A stretch of 64,000 nucleotides of DNA from Marinobacter halodurans. GTDB taxonomy: Bacteria > Pseudomonadota > Gammaproteobacteria > Pseudomonadales > Oleiphilaceae. Every line of letters begins with the position of its first letter. Position 1 is the stretch's first letter. The position numbers and the translations under genes are program-made. The DNA is taken from the NCBI RefSeq assembly GCF_004327985.1, contig NZ_SJDL01000012.1, forward strand, positions 62,001 through 126,000. The letters run 5' to 3'. Of this stretch, positions 18,505 through 27,202 are shown one piece after another. The notes beneath the pieces are model-generated. The model was not told the origin of the DNA. It searched no databases and was given only the letters and a program-made list of their open reading frames with translations.

Positions 18505-18901
18505 CGTCATCTTCTTCGACGGCGTCCCCGGATTCGTCGTCGGTTGCGGCGGGTTTCGGCTCATCGGCCTTTTTGGCCTGCTTGGCCGGAGCCGGTGTGG
18601 GTTTGGCAACGTCCGCCTTGGCCACCTGTACCGACACCATGCCCAGGGCTTCCTTGGTGGCCTGGTCCAGCTTGCCGGTGACTTTCAGCCCGGCGTGGTC
18701 TTTCTGGAAGGCCTCCAGTGCGGACTGGGTCGACGGGCCCATCTGGCCATCCGCACTGTCAATCCTGTAACCCGCCCCATAAAGGGCGTTCTGCAGGGCA
18801 AAAACATCGTCTGCGGCATGGGCCGGCGCGCCCCCAAACGTCACCAGGGCTGCCAGAGCCCCTGTCGCCAGCCATTTCTTGCTCGGGATTGTTTTATTCA
18901 T
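18482..18901 (-). CDS. secreted small peptidoglycan-binding domain protein
   Basis: The 139-residue product begins with a signal peptide (KKWLATGALAALVTF, cleavage after APAHA). A single PG_binding_1 domain follows (about residues 32-88: FALQNALYGAGYRIDSADG, then GPSTQSALEAFQKDH), then a linker rich in alanine, proline and lysine, and an acidic tail ending EEDDDGGWLFF. There is no catalytic domain, so it may bind the wall or position a partner. The ATG at 18899-18901 has a perfect AGGAG ribosome site. The stop lies inside the start region of the DUF523 gene. The function is unknown. Confidence 0.83.
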   Translation of the reverse strand: MNKTIPSKKWLATGALAALVTFGGAPAHAADDVFALQNALYGAGYRIDSADGQMGPSTQSALEAFQKDHAGLKVTGKLDQATKEALGMVSVQVAKADVAKPTPAPAKQAKKADEPKPAATDDESGDAVEEDDDGGWLFF

Positions 18902-18988
18902 CTTATTCTCCTGAGAGTACGGATCCGGAGGGCCAAGCGCTTGCTTTGCCGCTCCAGACGCCATGCTAACCCATTTTGCCGACCCGGG

Positions 18989-20086
18989 TCAGCTCTCGCC
19001 ACACCCATCCGCCCCCTCTACCGCCTCTTCCAGGGCCGCGCGGGCCGGGTCATTGAATTCACGAATAAAAATCCCCCAGAAGGCCACGAACAGAGCCGCG
19101 ACCAGGGGGCCCATCACGAAGCCGTTTATGCCAAACATGACAATGCCGCCCAGCGTCGACAGCAATACCATGTAGTCGGGCAGCTTGGTATCACGTCCGA
19201 CCAGAATCGGCCGCAGCAGGTTGTCCGCCAGTCCAATCACCAGTACGCCGAAGGCCGTGAGGATGGCTGCGTGCACGTAATCGCCGATCGCCGCCAGGTA
19301 CAGCGCCGCCGGCACCCAGACCAGCGCCGCCCCCACCGCAGGGATCAGCGAGGCGATGGCCATCACCACCCCCCAAAGCAACGCGCCGCCGATACCCAGC
19401 ACCCAGAAGATAAAGCCACCCAGCGCGCCCTGGGCGGCCGCAACCAGAAGATTGCCCTTGACCGTTGCCCGGGTCACTTCCGCGAACTTGGCGAACAGCA
19501 GGCGCTCGCGCTCGTCGCCCAGAGGCAGAGCGCGGATCAGCAGATCGATCAGCCGCGACCCATCACGCAACAGGAAGAACGCCAGGTAAACCATCAGTGA
19601 GAAGGACAGGAAGAACTGGAAAGTGTTCTGGCCAATACCCAACGCCTGCTTCGCGACCAGTTTACTGCCCCCAACGAAGGTGGACACGGCGCCCTCACGC
19701 AGTTTGTTCAGATCCACATCAAACCGGTCCAGAAAAGACTGGATGGCCGGAAATGCCTGGTTGATCTGATCGATGTACTGTCCCGGGTTGAGTTCTCCGG
19801 ACTGGACCCGCTGATACAGTCCGACGCCCTCCGTAATCAGCGACGAAATCAACGCCAGGCTGGGCAGGATCACAATCACCAGACACAGAATCAGCGAGAG
19901 AAACGCCACCAGGTTGTGGCGGCCCGGCAGGCGGCGGAGCAGCCAGAGCTGGACAGGATTGAAGATGACCGCAATGGCCACCGCCCAGAATATCGGCCCG
20001 GTGAAGGGTTTGATCAGGAACAGGAACGCCAGCGACACCACCAGCAACATGGCAAGGAACGAGCGTCGCTCGAGAATATCGTACAT
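18989..20086 (-). CDS. AI-2E family (PerM/TqsA-like) transporter
   Basis: The 365-residue protein has about eight membrane segments and the family pattern: FLFLIKPFTGPIFWAVAIAVIF at the N-terminus, a long amphipathic middle (VGLYQRVQSGELN to FLDRFDVDLNKL), and a C-terminal half with GVVMAIASLIPAVGAALVWVP and GLADNLLRPILVGRD. The family name comes from autoinducer-2 export by TqsA, but members also include sodium/proton antiporters, so the substrate is unknown. The ATG at 20084-20086 was chosen because upstream frames are not conserved. It is 87 bases upstream of the peptidoglycan-binding gene. Confidence 0.9.
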   Translation of the reverse strand: MYDILERRSFLAMLLVVSLAFLFLIKPFTGPIFWAVAIAVIFNPVQLWLLRRLPGRHNLVAFLSLILCLVIVILPSLALISSLITEGVGLYQRVQSGELNPGQYIDQINQAFPAIQSFLDRFDVDLNKLREGAVSTFVGGSKLVAKQALGIGQNTFQFFLSFSLMVYLAFFLLRDGSRLIDLLIRALPLGDERERLLFAKFAEVTRATVKGNLLVAAAQGALGGFIFWVLGIGGALLWGVVMAIASLIPAVGAALVWVPAALYLAAIGDYVHAAILTAFGVLVIGLADNLLRPILVGRDTKLPDYMVLLSTLGGIVMFGINGFVMGPLVAALFVAFWGIFIREFNDPARAALEEAVEGADGCGES

Positions 20087-20210
20087 ATCGGTCAAGACTC
20101 CCTGGTCAGATCCCTTTGCCGCACCCGAGTGCCCCGTAGGCATTCTTGCCCATGGCAAGCCGGCATCCGGTGAGGCTATAGTACATTATGGCCTGTTGCA
20201 GCCCGATTTT

Positions 20211-20621
20211 ATGTCATCTTCAGTTGCAACCGGCAACGAATTCGACCGGAACAGACACCTGTCTGACGGAAACAGCACTTTGGATACGATCGATTTTTCC
20301 ATAGAAACCGCCATCGAAGCGGCCGAAGCCCTGCAGCGAACCCTGGCCCGTCGCACCCATCGCAAGAAGGTCATGGGCCAGGAGGTCATCCGCCCCGGCC
20401 AACTGGGCGAAGCCCTGCGCCTGCCCTCCATTCTTGCCAAGCTGCGCAGCAAGCAGGCGCGGCGCCGCGAAGAGGGCCTGGAGGATTTCCAGACCCTGTG
20501 GCCGACGCTTTCGTCCGCGACACACGAAAAGGTCCTCGACGAGATGGAGTGGTACGACCCACGCTCCCTCGACTGGGACGATCCACGCTCCAACCGGCGC
20601 CCCGCACCACCGGAAAACTGA
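20211..20621 (+). CDS. hypothetical small basic/acidic protein
   Basis: I do not recognise this protein. From ATG at 20211 it is 136 residues; a TTG at 20279 with GGA upstream is an alternative start giving about 113 residues. The body has a helical, highly charged middle (QRTLARRTHRKKVMGQEVI, then LAKLRSKQARRREEGLEDFQ) and a C-terminal repeat, DPRSLDWDDPRS, followed by NRRP. There is no signal peptide or membrane segment. It ends 14 bases before the M20 hydrolase start, so the two may share a transcript. Codon use looks native. Confidence 0.65.
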   Translation: MSSSVATGNEFDRNRHLSDGNSTLDTIDFSIETAIEAAEALQRTLARRTHRKKVMGQEVIRPGQLGEALRLPSILAKLRSKQARRREEGLEDFQTLWPTLSSATHEKVLDEMEWYDPRSLDWDDPRSNRRPAPPEN

Positions 20622-20635
20622 CTGCCGACACCGAT

Positions 20636-21778
20636 ATGACCGACCTTCATGACCTGACCCGGATCCGCCGGGAACTGCACCGCCATCCCGAGCTCTCCGG
20701 TCACGAACAGGCCACGGCCGAGCGCATCCGGACGCTGTTGGAACCGTGCGGGCCGGATGCCATCGTCACCGGCCTGGGCGGCACCGGCCTGCTGGCCGTC
20801 TTCAACGGCGCCGATGAAGGGCCGACGACGCTGGTTCGCTGCGAACTGGATGCCCTGCCCATTCACGAGCATGGCAATCACGAACACCGCTCCGGGATCA
20901 GCGGCTGCGCCCACGCCTGCGGCCATGACGGCCATATGAGCATCGTCCTGGGTCTTGCCCGGGAGTTGCAGCACCAGCGTCCGCGGCAGGGCCGGGTAAT
21001 CCTGCTGTTCCAGCCGGCCGAGGAGGATGGCCAGGGCGCCCGGCGCGTGTTCCACGACCCGCGTTTCGCACCCTACCAACCGGACTTCGCGTTTGCCCTG
21101 CATAACGTACCCGGGCTTCCGCTGGGCGAAGTTTTTACACGGCCGGGCCCGTTCAACTGCGCATCCCGCGGAATGATCATCCGACTCACCGGCAAGACAT
21201 CCCACGCAGCCCATCCGGAAGACGGCATCAGCCCGGCGCCAGCCCTGGCCCACCTCATGCAGGTATTGCCGACGCTGCCCCGGCAGTTCACCGAGTCGGC
21301 CTGGGTGACCCTGGTCCATGCCCGACTGGGCGAGAAAGGCTTCGGTACCGCACCGGGCGAGGCCGTCTTGATGGCCACCCTGCGCAGTGAGACCGACGAC
21401 GTCATGGCGGCACTGTCGGAGGCCGCCTGCGAGCTGGCGCGGGACGCCGCCGCCCAGGCCGACCTTGAAGTGACCTTCGAATGGGAGGACGACTTTCTCG
21501 CCAGCGTCAATGGCGAGGCCGGCTTCGAGCATGTGGCACAGGCCTGCCGGGAGGCCGGCGTCCCCTTCCACCGGATGCCCGAGGGGTTTCGCTGGTCCGA
21601 GGATTTCGGCGTCTTCACGCTGCACGCCGAGGGCGCCATGTTTGGTCTCGGGGCCGGCGACGGGCACCCTCAACTGCATAATCCCGATTACGATTTCCCG
21701 GACGAGCTGATTCCGGTAGGCCTGGACCTGTTCCTGACAATCATCCGCAGAATCAACGATCTCCGCCCAACGACGTGA
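20636..21778 (+). CDS. M20 family amidohydrolase
   Basis: This 380-residue protein belongs to the M20D amidohydrolases, which cleave N-acyl or aromatic amides such as IAA-amino acids, hippurate or N-acyl amino acids. It starts with the typical RRELHRHPELSGHE. Metal ligands are visible in ACGHDGH (Cys95, His97, His100), QPAEEDG (Glu129/130) and ALHNVPG (His156), and the dimerisation domain follows at SHAAHPEDGISPAPA. The C-terminal HNPDYDFPDELI is family-typical. The start at 20636 was chosen to match the family N-terminus. The substrate cannot be told from the sequence. Confidence 0.92.
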   Translation: MTDLHDLTRIRRELHRHPELSGHEQATAERIRTLLEPCGPDAIVTGLGGTGLLAVFNGADEGPTTLVRCELDALPIHEHGNHEHRSGISGCAHACGHDGHMSIVLGLARELQHQRPRQGRVILLFQPAEEDGQGARRVFHDPRFAPYQPDFAFALHNVPGLPLGEVFTRPGPFNCASRGMIIRLTGKTSHAAHPEDGISPAPALAHLMQVLPTLPRQFTESAWVTLVHARLGEKGFGTAPGEAVLMATLRSETDDVMAALSEAACELARDAAAQADLEVTFEWEDDFLASVNGEAGFEHVAQACREAGVPFHRMPEGFRWSEDFGVFTLHAEGAMFGLGAGDGHPQLHNPDYDFPDELIPVGLDLFLTIIRRINDLRPTT

Positions 21779-21918
21779 GAGCATTGATCGAGGGTCTCGT
21801 TTTCTACGTATCTCCAGCGGTCAAAATTGACTTGGAAATGTCATGAAAGGCCCTTAGGTTAGACAAATGGGCTGTGAAACGGAGAACACTTCCAGGACAC
21901 GACCAACAAGGAGATACC

Positions 21919-22167
21919 ATGACTCAACAAGAACATTATATTGCCAAGCTGGCCGAAGGCAGTGTGATTCCCACGTTCCAGTGTGGCCATTGCGGTTCCA
22001 TCCTGCCCAAGGCACGTATATTTCCCAACGAACGTGACAACCGCCAGGATCTGGCCTGTCACACCATCGGTCTGTGCTCGGCGGACGACTGCGGCGCCGT
22101 CAATTGCATGGACGAAGCCTTTCGCCAACTCGAAAAGCAGAATCAGGATCAGCAGGCGGCCGGTTAA
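21919..22167 (+). CDS. small six-cysteine putative zinc-binding protein
   Basis: The 82-residue protein has a strong AAGGAG ribosome site 6 bases before its ATG. It contains CGHCG (Cys22, Cys25) and then Cys47, Cys53, Cys58 and Cys63, enough for one four-ligand zinc ribbon or two sites. The C-terminus is a hydrophilic helix rich in glutamine and glutamate. It has no signal peptide. I do not recognise the family. It stands alone between the M20 hydrolase and the truncated dehalogenase, with about 140 bases upstream that could hold a promoter. Confidence 0.75.
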   Translation: MTQQEHYIAKLAEGSVIPTFQCGHCGSILPKARIFPNERDNRQDLACHTIGLCSADDCGAVNCMDEAFRQLEKQNQDQQAAG

Positions 22168-22215
22168 TACCGGAACCGCTCTGCCGGGGATGTGATCCCG
22201 GTACCCGCACCCTGA

Positions 22216-22512
<297 letters not shown>

Positions 22513-22540
22513 CGGCGTTCCGGTGCCGCCTGAGGCGACA

Positions 22541-23326
22541 TTATCCGAAGACCGTGACCGTCTGGCGGCTCAGCGCCACCAGTTCACCCTGACCATTCCA
22601 GATGGTGGCGTGGGTGTGCCCGTAGCCACCACCGGCCTGGTCGATCACGGCACGGTACAGCAGGGGCTCGTCCGCCTTCATCTCCGGGCGGGGGTGGACG
22701 ATTTCCAGGGACCAGCTCATGGAACTGGCCGGTGCCGGCTGTTTCAGGTGTTGCAGCACGGCTGGCGGCCAGGCGTCGACCAGTGCGATGACATGCGCGT
22801 CGCCCATGGCCTCGCCGGCTTCCCGGAACCGCATCCAGCCCCCCATTTCCCGGACCGGCCTGCCCGCGAACGGGAAGTGACCGAACGCCCACCGCATCTC
22901 GATATGCCGGGTAAATTCCGGCGTCATACCGGCGATGTAGCCCAACTCCGGACACTGCTCGGGGGCCGGCGCTTCGGGTGCCGGATCGGGCGAGACCTGC
23001 ACGGAGGATTCCCGATCACCGCCAAAACTGGCCAGCGCCGACAGGCGGACCTCGCCCCCCTGCACCAGGCGCCCCTGCACCTGGCTGGCAGCCCGGCCTT
23101 CCCGCAGCAGCTCAACCTCGAAAGACACCGGCTCGTCGACCGTTACCGGACCGACAAAGGCCACCTGCAACGCACGCAGCGGACGACCCGGCTGGACGGC
23201 CGCCTGCATTTTCAGGAAGGTCAGCGCAGCCACCAGGCCGCCAAAGGTGGCCCGCCCCTGTCCCCAACTGGCCGGAATCACCAGGCTGTCGTTTTCCACC
23301 CCGGCCAGCAGTTCATCAAAATGCAT
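22541..23326 (-). CDS. acyl-CoA thioesterase, double-hotdog family
   Basis: The 261-residue protein resembles TesB-like thioesterase superfamily proteins that hydrolyse acyl-CoA thioesters. Two hotdog halves are seen: WGQGRATFGGLVAALTFLKM followed by LRALQVAFVGPV in the first, and GGWMRFREAGEAMGDAHVIALVDAWPP followed by SWSLEIVHPRP and GHTHATIWNGQGELVALSRQ in the second. The ATG at 23324-23326 follows GGGGTG at a suitable distance; the longer frame adds a non-conserved tail. It is divergent from the DEAD-box gene. The preferred substrate is unknown. Confidence 0.85.
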   Translation of the reverse strand: MHFDELLAGVENDSLVIPASWGQGRATFGGLVAALTFLKMQAAVQPGRPLRALQVAFVGPVTVDEPVSFEVELLREGRAASQVQGRLVQGGEVRLSALASFGGDRESSVQVSPDPAPEAPAPEQCPELGYIAGMTPEFTRHIEMRWAFGHFPFAGRPVREMGGWMRFREAGEAMGDAHVIALVDAWPPAVLQHLKQPAPASSMSWSLEIVHPRPEMKADEPLLYRAVIDQAGGGYGHTHATIWNGQGELVALSRQTVTVFG

Positions 23327-23462
23327 GTCTGTCACCCCACGGCGCCGATTGATCGAAAGGAATGTATCCTGCCCCGGGCCCGGTTCCAGCGCAATGGCTG
23401 CGGGCGTACATTTACCTACCCGACCGACTATCACACACATATCTATAACGATCGTAAACAGC

Positions 23463-23468
23463 TATAAT
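23463..23468 (+). promoter_or_regulatory. candidate -10 element for the DEAD-box gene
   Basis: A perfect TATAAT lies 82 bases before the helicase start, in the AT-rich divergent region shared with the thioesterase. The -35 is poor (TATCTA at 17 bases). The long 5' leader would fit cold-shock-type control seen for deaD/csdA genes elsewhere, but no cold-box motif was confirmed. Confidence 0.35.
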
Positions 23469-23550
23469 GCCCCTCATATGGCTCCCTCTGTCTCGTTTTG
23501 GACGCAGTTCCGGGAGCGTCGCTCACCTCCCCGAATCCTGAGTTTCCTGA

Positions 23551-25044
23551 ATGCAAACAAAAACCTTTGCCGAACTTGGCCTCCACCCGGCGGTCCTTGA
23601 TGCGGTCTCGTCCGTGGGTTATGAAACCCCGTCGCCTATCCAGGCGCAGTCCATCCCTATCCTGCTGGCCGGTCGCAACCTGCTGGGTATGGCCCAGACC
23701 GGCACCGGCAAGACAGCGGCATTTGCCCTGCCGCTGCTGAGCGCCATCGATCCGACGCTGCAGGCGCCCCAGATCCTGGTGCTGGCACCCACCCGCGAAC
23801 TGGCCATCCAGGTCGCGGAGGCGTTCACCACCTATTCCTCCAGCATCAAGGGCCTGCAAGTCCTGCCGATTTACGGCGGCCAGGATTTCCGGCCCCAACT
23901 GAAAGCACTGCAGCGCGGCACCCAGGTCATCGTGGGTACCCCGGGCCGCCTGCTGGATCACCTGCGCCGCGGCACCCTCAAGCTGGACCAACTGCGCTCT
24001 GTCGTCCTCGATGAAGCGGACGAGATGCTGCGGATGGGCTTTATCGACGATATCGAAGCGATCCTGGCCAAAACCCCGGAGAACTGCCAGCGGGCCCTGT
24101 TCTCCGCCACCATGCCCGGACCGATTCGTAAGGTCGCCCAGACCTACCTGGCCAACGCCGAAGAAGTGAAGATCGAGAGCCAGACCCGGACCGTCTCGCG
24201 GATCGCCCAGTTTGTCCTCCCGGTGTTTGCCGAGCGCAAGCTGGATGCCCTCACCCGCATCCTGGAAGTGGAGCCGGTGGACGCCACCATCATCTTCGTG
24301 CGCACCAAGGCGGAAACCACGCTGCTGGCCGACAAGCTCTCCGCCCGCGGCCACGCGGTCGCACCGCTGAATGGCGACATCAACCAGCGCCAGCGCGAGC
24401 AGGCGGTGGAAGACCTGCGCCGGGGCAAACTGGACGTTGTGGTGGCGACCGACGTCGCGGCCCGCGGCCTGGATGTGCCCCGTATCACCCACGTCATCAA
24501 CTATGACGTGCCCTACGACAGCGAAGCCTATATCCACCGGGTGGGTCGTACCGGCCGTGCCGGCCGCGAAGGCAAGGCCATCCTGCTGGTGACCCCGCGT
24601 GAGCGCAGTTGGCTGCGGACCCTGGAGCGGGCCACCAACTCGCCGATGAGCGACTATCAGTTGCCGCCTCCGGCAGAGCTGCAGAAACTGCGTGAGAAGC
24701 AGTTCGAGGAACAGTTGCTGGGCTTCGCCGAGGATGGTCGCCTGGCCAAGGCAATGGCCCTGCTGGATGGAATCGCCGAGCGCAACGATATGGACCCGGC
24801 AATGATGGCCGGCGCCCTGGCCTGTTGGCTGGAGTCCGCTCAACCGGGTGCCATGCCACTGGAAGCCCCGACGGATCTGCCGATCCCGCCGGCGCGCAGC
24901 AACCGCCCCTTCAAGGGCGACCGGCGCGGCGGCAAACCCGGCCAAAAGCCGGGCTTCAGGAAAGGCCCGCGCAACGGCAAGCCCGGCTCCGGCGGCAAAC
25001 CCAAGGGCAAGCCGCCCCGTCGTCAGTCATCCGAGCGACGCTGA
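23551..25044 (+). CDS. DEAD-box ATP-dependent RNA helicase (DeaD/CsdA-like)
   Basis: All DEAD-box motifs are visible: Q motif (YETPSPIQAQSIP), AQTGTGKT, PTRELAIQ, TPGRLLDHL, DEAD, SAT, FVRTKAETT, TDVAARGLDVP and HRVGRTGRAGR. The 497-residue protein ends after the core in a helical segment and a basic glycine-rich tail (about residues 445-497) likely to bind RNA. The core resembles DeaD, but the protein is shorter than the roughly 630-residue E. coli DeaD and lacks the full dimerisation and RNA-binding region. Likely roles are ribosome assembly or mRNA decay. It converges with and overlaps folA by 22 bases. Confidence 0.94.
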   Translation: MQTKTFAELGLHPAVLDAVSSVGYETPSPIQAQSIPILLAGRNLLGMAQTGTGKTAAFALPLLSAIDPTLQAPQILVLAPTRELAIQVAEAFTTYSSSIKGLQVLPIYGGQDFRPQLKALQRGTQVIVGTPGRLLDHLRRGTLKLDQLRSVVLDEADEMLRMGFIDDIEAILAKTPENCQRALFSATMPGPIRKVAQTYLANAEEVKIESQTRTVSRIAQFVLPVFAERKLDALTRILEVEPVDATIIFVRTKAETTLLADKLSARGHAVAPLNGDINQRQREQAVEDLRRGKLDVVVATDVAARGLDVPRITHVINYDVPYDSEAYIHRVGRTGRAGREGKAILLVTPRERSWLRTLERATNSPMSDYQLPPPAELQKLREKQFEEQLLGFAEDGRLAKAMALLDGIAERNDMDPAMMAGALACWLESAQPGAMPLEAPTDLPIPPARSNRPFKGDRRGGKPGQKPGFRKGPRNGKPGSGGKPKGKPPRRQSSERR

Positions 25045-25538
25045 TAGACGATGAAGCTGTAGTCGTACGGATTGTTCTCGGACGCGGAGAAGTCCTCCCG
25101 TCCGAGTTCCTCCCACCGGTCCCAGTCCACTTCCGGGAACCAGGCGTCCCCGTCCACCTCGGCATGGACCTGGGTCACGTACATACGATCGATATCCGGC
25201 AGGGCTTCGGCGTAGATCTGCCCCCCGCCGATAATCATGATCTCATCCCCGCCTTCCAGCTCCGCCTGGGCCTCCGCGCGGCGATAGGCCTCCGCCAGCG
25301 CATGCTCGACCGCGACACCGGTGGGCGCCGACCAGCTCTGGTCCCGGGTAATCACGACGTTCAAACGACCCGGCAGGGGACGGCCGATGGACTCGAAGGT
25401 CTTGCGCCCCATCAGGATCGGTTTGCCCATCGTGGCCTGCTTGAAATAACGCAGGTCGCCGGGCAGATGCCAGGGCAACGCGTTATTCCGGCCGATGACC
25501 CGGTTCCGTGACATGGCGACAATCAACGCCTTGCGCAT
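25023..25538 (-). CDS. folA: dihydrofolate reductase
   Basis: FolA reduces dihydrofolate to tetrahydrofolate with NADPH and is the target of trimethoprim. The 171-residue protein shows ALIVAMSRNRVIGRNNALPWHLPGDL at the N-terminus, the MGRKTFESIGRPLPGR segment, and IMIIGGGQIYAEALP before the C-terminal strands. It follows thyA by 12 bases in the lgt-thyA-folA group, a functional pairing since thymidylate synthase produces dihydrofolate. Its last 22 bases overlap the 3' end of the converging DEAD-box gene. Confidence 0.98.
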   Translation of the reverse strand: MRKALIVAMSRNRVIGRNNALPWHLPGDLRYFKQATMGKPILMGRKTFESIGRPLPGRLNVVITRDQSWSAPTGVAVEHALAEAYRRAEAQAELEGGDEIMIIGGGQIYAEALPDIDRMYVTQVHAEVDGDAWFPEVDWDRWEELGREDFSASENNPYDYSFIVYQRRSDD

Positions 25539-25550
25539 CGTCTCAACTCC

Positions 25551-26390
25551 TCAGATGGCAATCGGGGCCTTGATGACCGGCAGCGGGTCATAGTCCTCGA
25601 ATTCAAAGTCTTCCAGCTCATAGTCGAACAGGCTGGCCGGCTTGCGCCGGATGTTCAGCTTCGGCCGCGGGCGCGGCTCGCGCTTGAGCTGTTCGAACAC
25701 GATGTCGTCCGTCAGGTGGTTCTGGTACAGGTGACAGTCACCAAAGGTATGCACGAACTCACCCACATCCAGATCGCACTGCTGGGCAATCATATGGGTC
25801 AGCAGGCTGTAGGACGCGATATTGAACGGCACCCCCAGGAACAGGTCGGCGCTGCGCTGGTAGAGCTGGCAGGATAGCTTGCCGTTGGCCACGTAGAACT
25901 GGAACAGGCAATGACACGGGGCCAGCGCCATGCGGCCCTGTTCGACGTTGCCCTGCGGGCTGACGGACTCGTCCGGCAGTTCCGCCGGGTTCCATGCCGA
26001 CACGATCAGGCGACGGGAGGTGGGCTTGACCCGGATCTGCTGCACCACGTCACTGATCTGGTCCACCACCTCGCCGTTCGGACACCGCCAACTGCGCCAC
26101 TGCTTGCCATAGATCGGCCCCAGGTCGCCGTTCTCCAGCGCCCACTCATTCCAGATACTGACCTTGCGCTCGCGCAGCCAGTTGTTGTCGGTGGAGCCGT
26201 TCAGGAACCAGAGCAACTCGTAGATGATGCTGCGCAGGTGCACCTTCTTGGTGGTGACCAGCGGAAAGCCCTCACCCAGGTCGAAACGTATCTGGCGGCC
26301 AAATACCGAGCGCGTGCCCACGCCGGTCCGGTCGCCCCGGTCGGTGCCGTTCTCGACCACGTCACGCATCAGGTCCAGGTAGGCTTTCAT
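25551..26390 (-). CDS. thyA: thymidylate synthase
   Basis: ThyA methylates dUMP to dTMP using methylenetetrahydrofolate. The start at 26388-26390 gives [11 protein letters not shown], matching known ThyA N-termini, and a 279-residue protein. Motifs include [18 protein letters not shown], the catalytic cysteine in [31 protein letters not shown] and the C-terminal KAPIAI. The ATG overlaps the lgt stop by 4 bases (ATGA), so translation is likely coupled to lgt. folA follows directly. Confidence 0.98.
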   Translation of the reverse strand: MKAYLDLMRDVVENGTDRGDRTGVGTRSVFGRQIRFDLGEGFPLVTTKKVHLRSIIYELLWFLNGSTDNNWLRERKVSIWNEWALENGDLGPIYGKQWRSWRCPNGEVVDQISDVVQQIRVKPTSRRLIVSAWNPAELPDESVSPQGNVEQGRMALAPCHCLFQFYVANGKLSCQLYQRSADLFLGVPFNIASYSLLTHMIAQQCDLDVGEFVHTFGDCHLYQNHLTDDIVFEQLKREPRPRPKLNIRRKPASLFDYELEDFEFEDYDPLPVIKAPIAI

Positions 26391-27175
26391 CGCGTTTTGC
26401 TCCTGTATGCCCAAATCATCAATACAACACCGGCCAGCAGCATCGGCAGGGACAGGATCTGCCCCATCGTCACCCAGTCGAAGGCCAGGAACCCGAGCTG
26501 GGCATCCGGCTGCCGGAAGAATTCCGCCAGGATGCGGAAGCAGGCGTAGCCAACCAGGAAAAGGCCGGACACCGCCATACGCGGGCGCTGCTTGCTGGAG
26601 AACACCCACAGGATGATAAACAGCAGCACCCCTTCCATGGCAAATTCGTAGAGCTGGGACGGGTGGCGGGGCAGCGCGTCCGGCGCCGTCGGGAAAACCA
26701 TGGCCCAGGGCACGTCCGTCGGCCGCCCCCAGAGCTCGCCGTTGATAAAGTTGCCGATCCTACCGGCTCCCAATCCCACAGGCACCAGTGGCGCGACGAA
26801 ATCGGCAATCCTGAAGAAACCGCAGTTCATCTTGCGGCCGAACCACCACATCGCCAGCATGACGCCGACCAGTCCACCGTGGAAGGACATGCCGCCCTCC
26901 CAGACCCGGAACAGCCACAGCGGATCGGCCAGGAAGGTATCGAAGTTGTAGAAGATCACATAGCCGAAGCGTCCGCCCAACACCACACCCAGCGCAATGT
27001 AGAACAGCAGGTCCCCCATCTGTTCCTCGTTGACGGGCGACCAGGGTTTACGGGTGCGGAGGCGACCCAGCCACCAGCCCACCACGAAGCCCACCAGGTA
27101 GGTCAGGCCATACCAGTGAATCTTCAACGGGCCGATGGAGACAGCAATCGGGTCAATCTGTGGATAACGCAGCAT
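26387..27175 (-). CDS. lgt: prolipoprotein diacylglyceryl transferase Lgt
   Basis: Lgt transfers diacylglycerol from phosphatidylglycerol to the lipobox cysteine of prolipoproteins, the first step of lipoprotein maturation in the inner membrane. The 262-residue protein has about seven membrane segments and the conserved [17 protein letters not shown], preceded by [11 protein letters not shown] and followed by RHPSQLYE. It is the first gene of lgt-thyA-folA and follows the TauE/SafE gene by 27 bases. RlpA and LpoA in this window are expected substrates. Confidence 0.97.
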   Translation of the reverse strand: MLRYPQIDPIAVSIGPLKIHWYGLTYLVGFVVGWWLGRLRTRKPWSPVNEEQMGDLLFYIALGVVLGGRFGYVIFYNFDTFLADPLWLFRVWEGGMSFHGGLVGVMLAMWWFGRKMNCGFFRIADFVAPLVPVGLGAGRIGNFINGELWGRPTDVPWAMVFPTAPDALPRHPSQLYEFAMEGVLLFIILWVFSSKQRPRMAVSGLFLVGYACFRILAEFFRQPDAQLGFLAFDWVTMGQILSLPMLLAGVVLMIWAYRSKTR

Positions 27176-27202
27176 GCAGTTTCTCTCGTTAATGGAAGCC
27201 GG

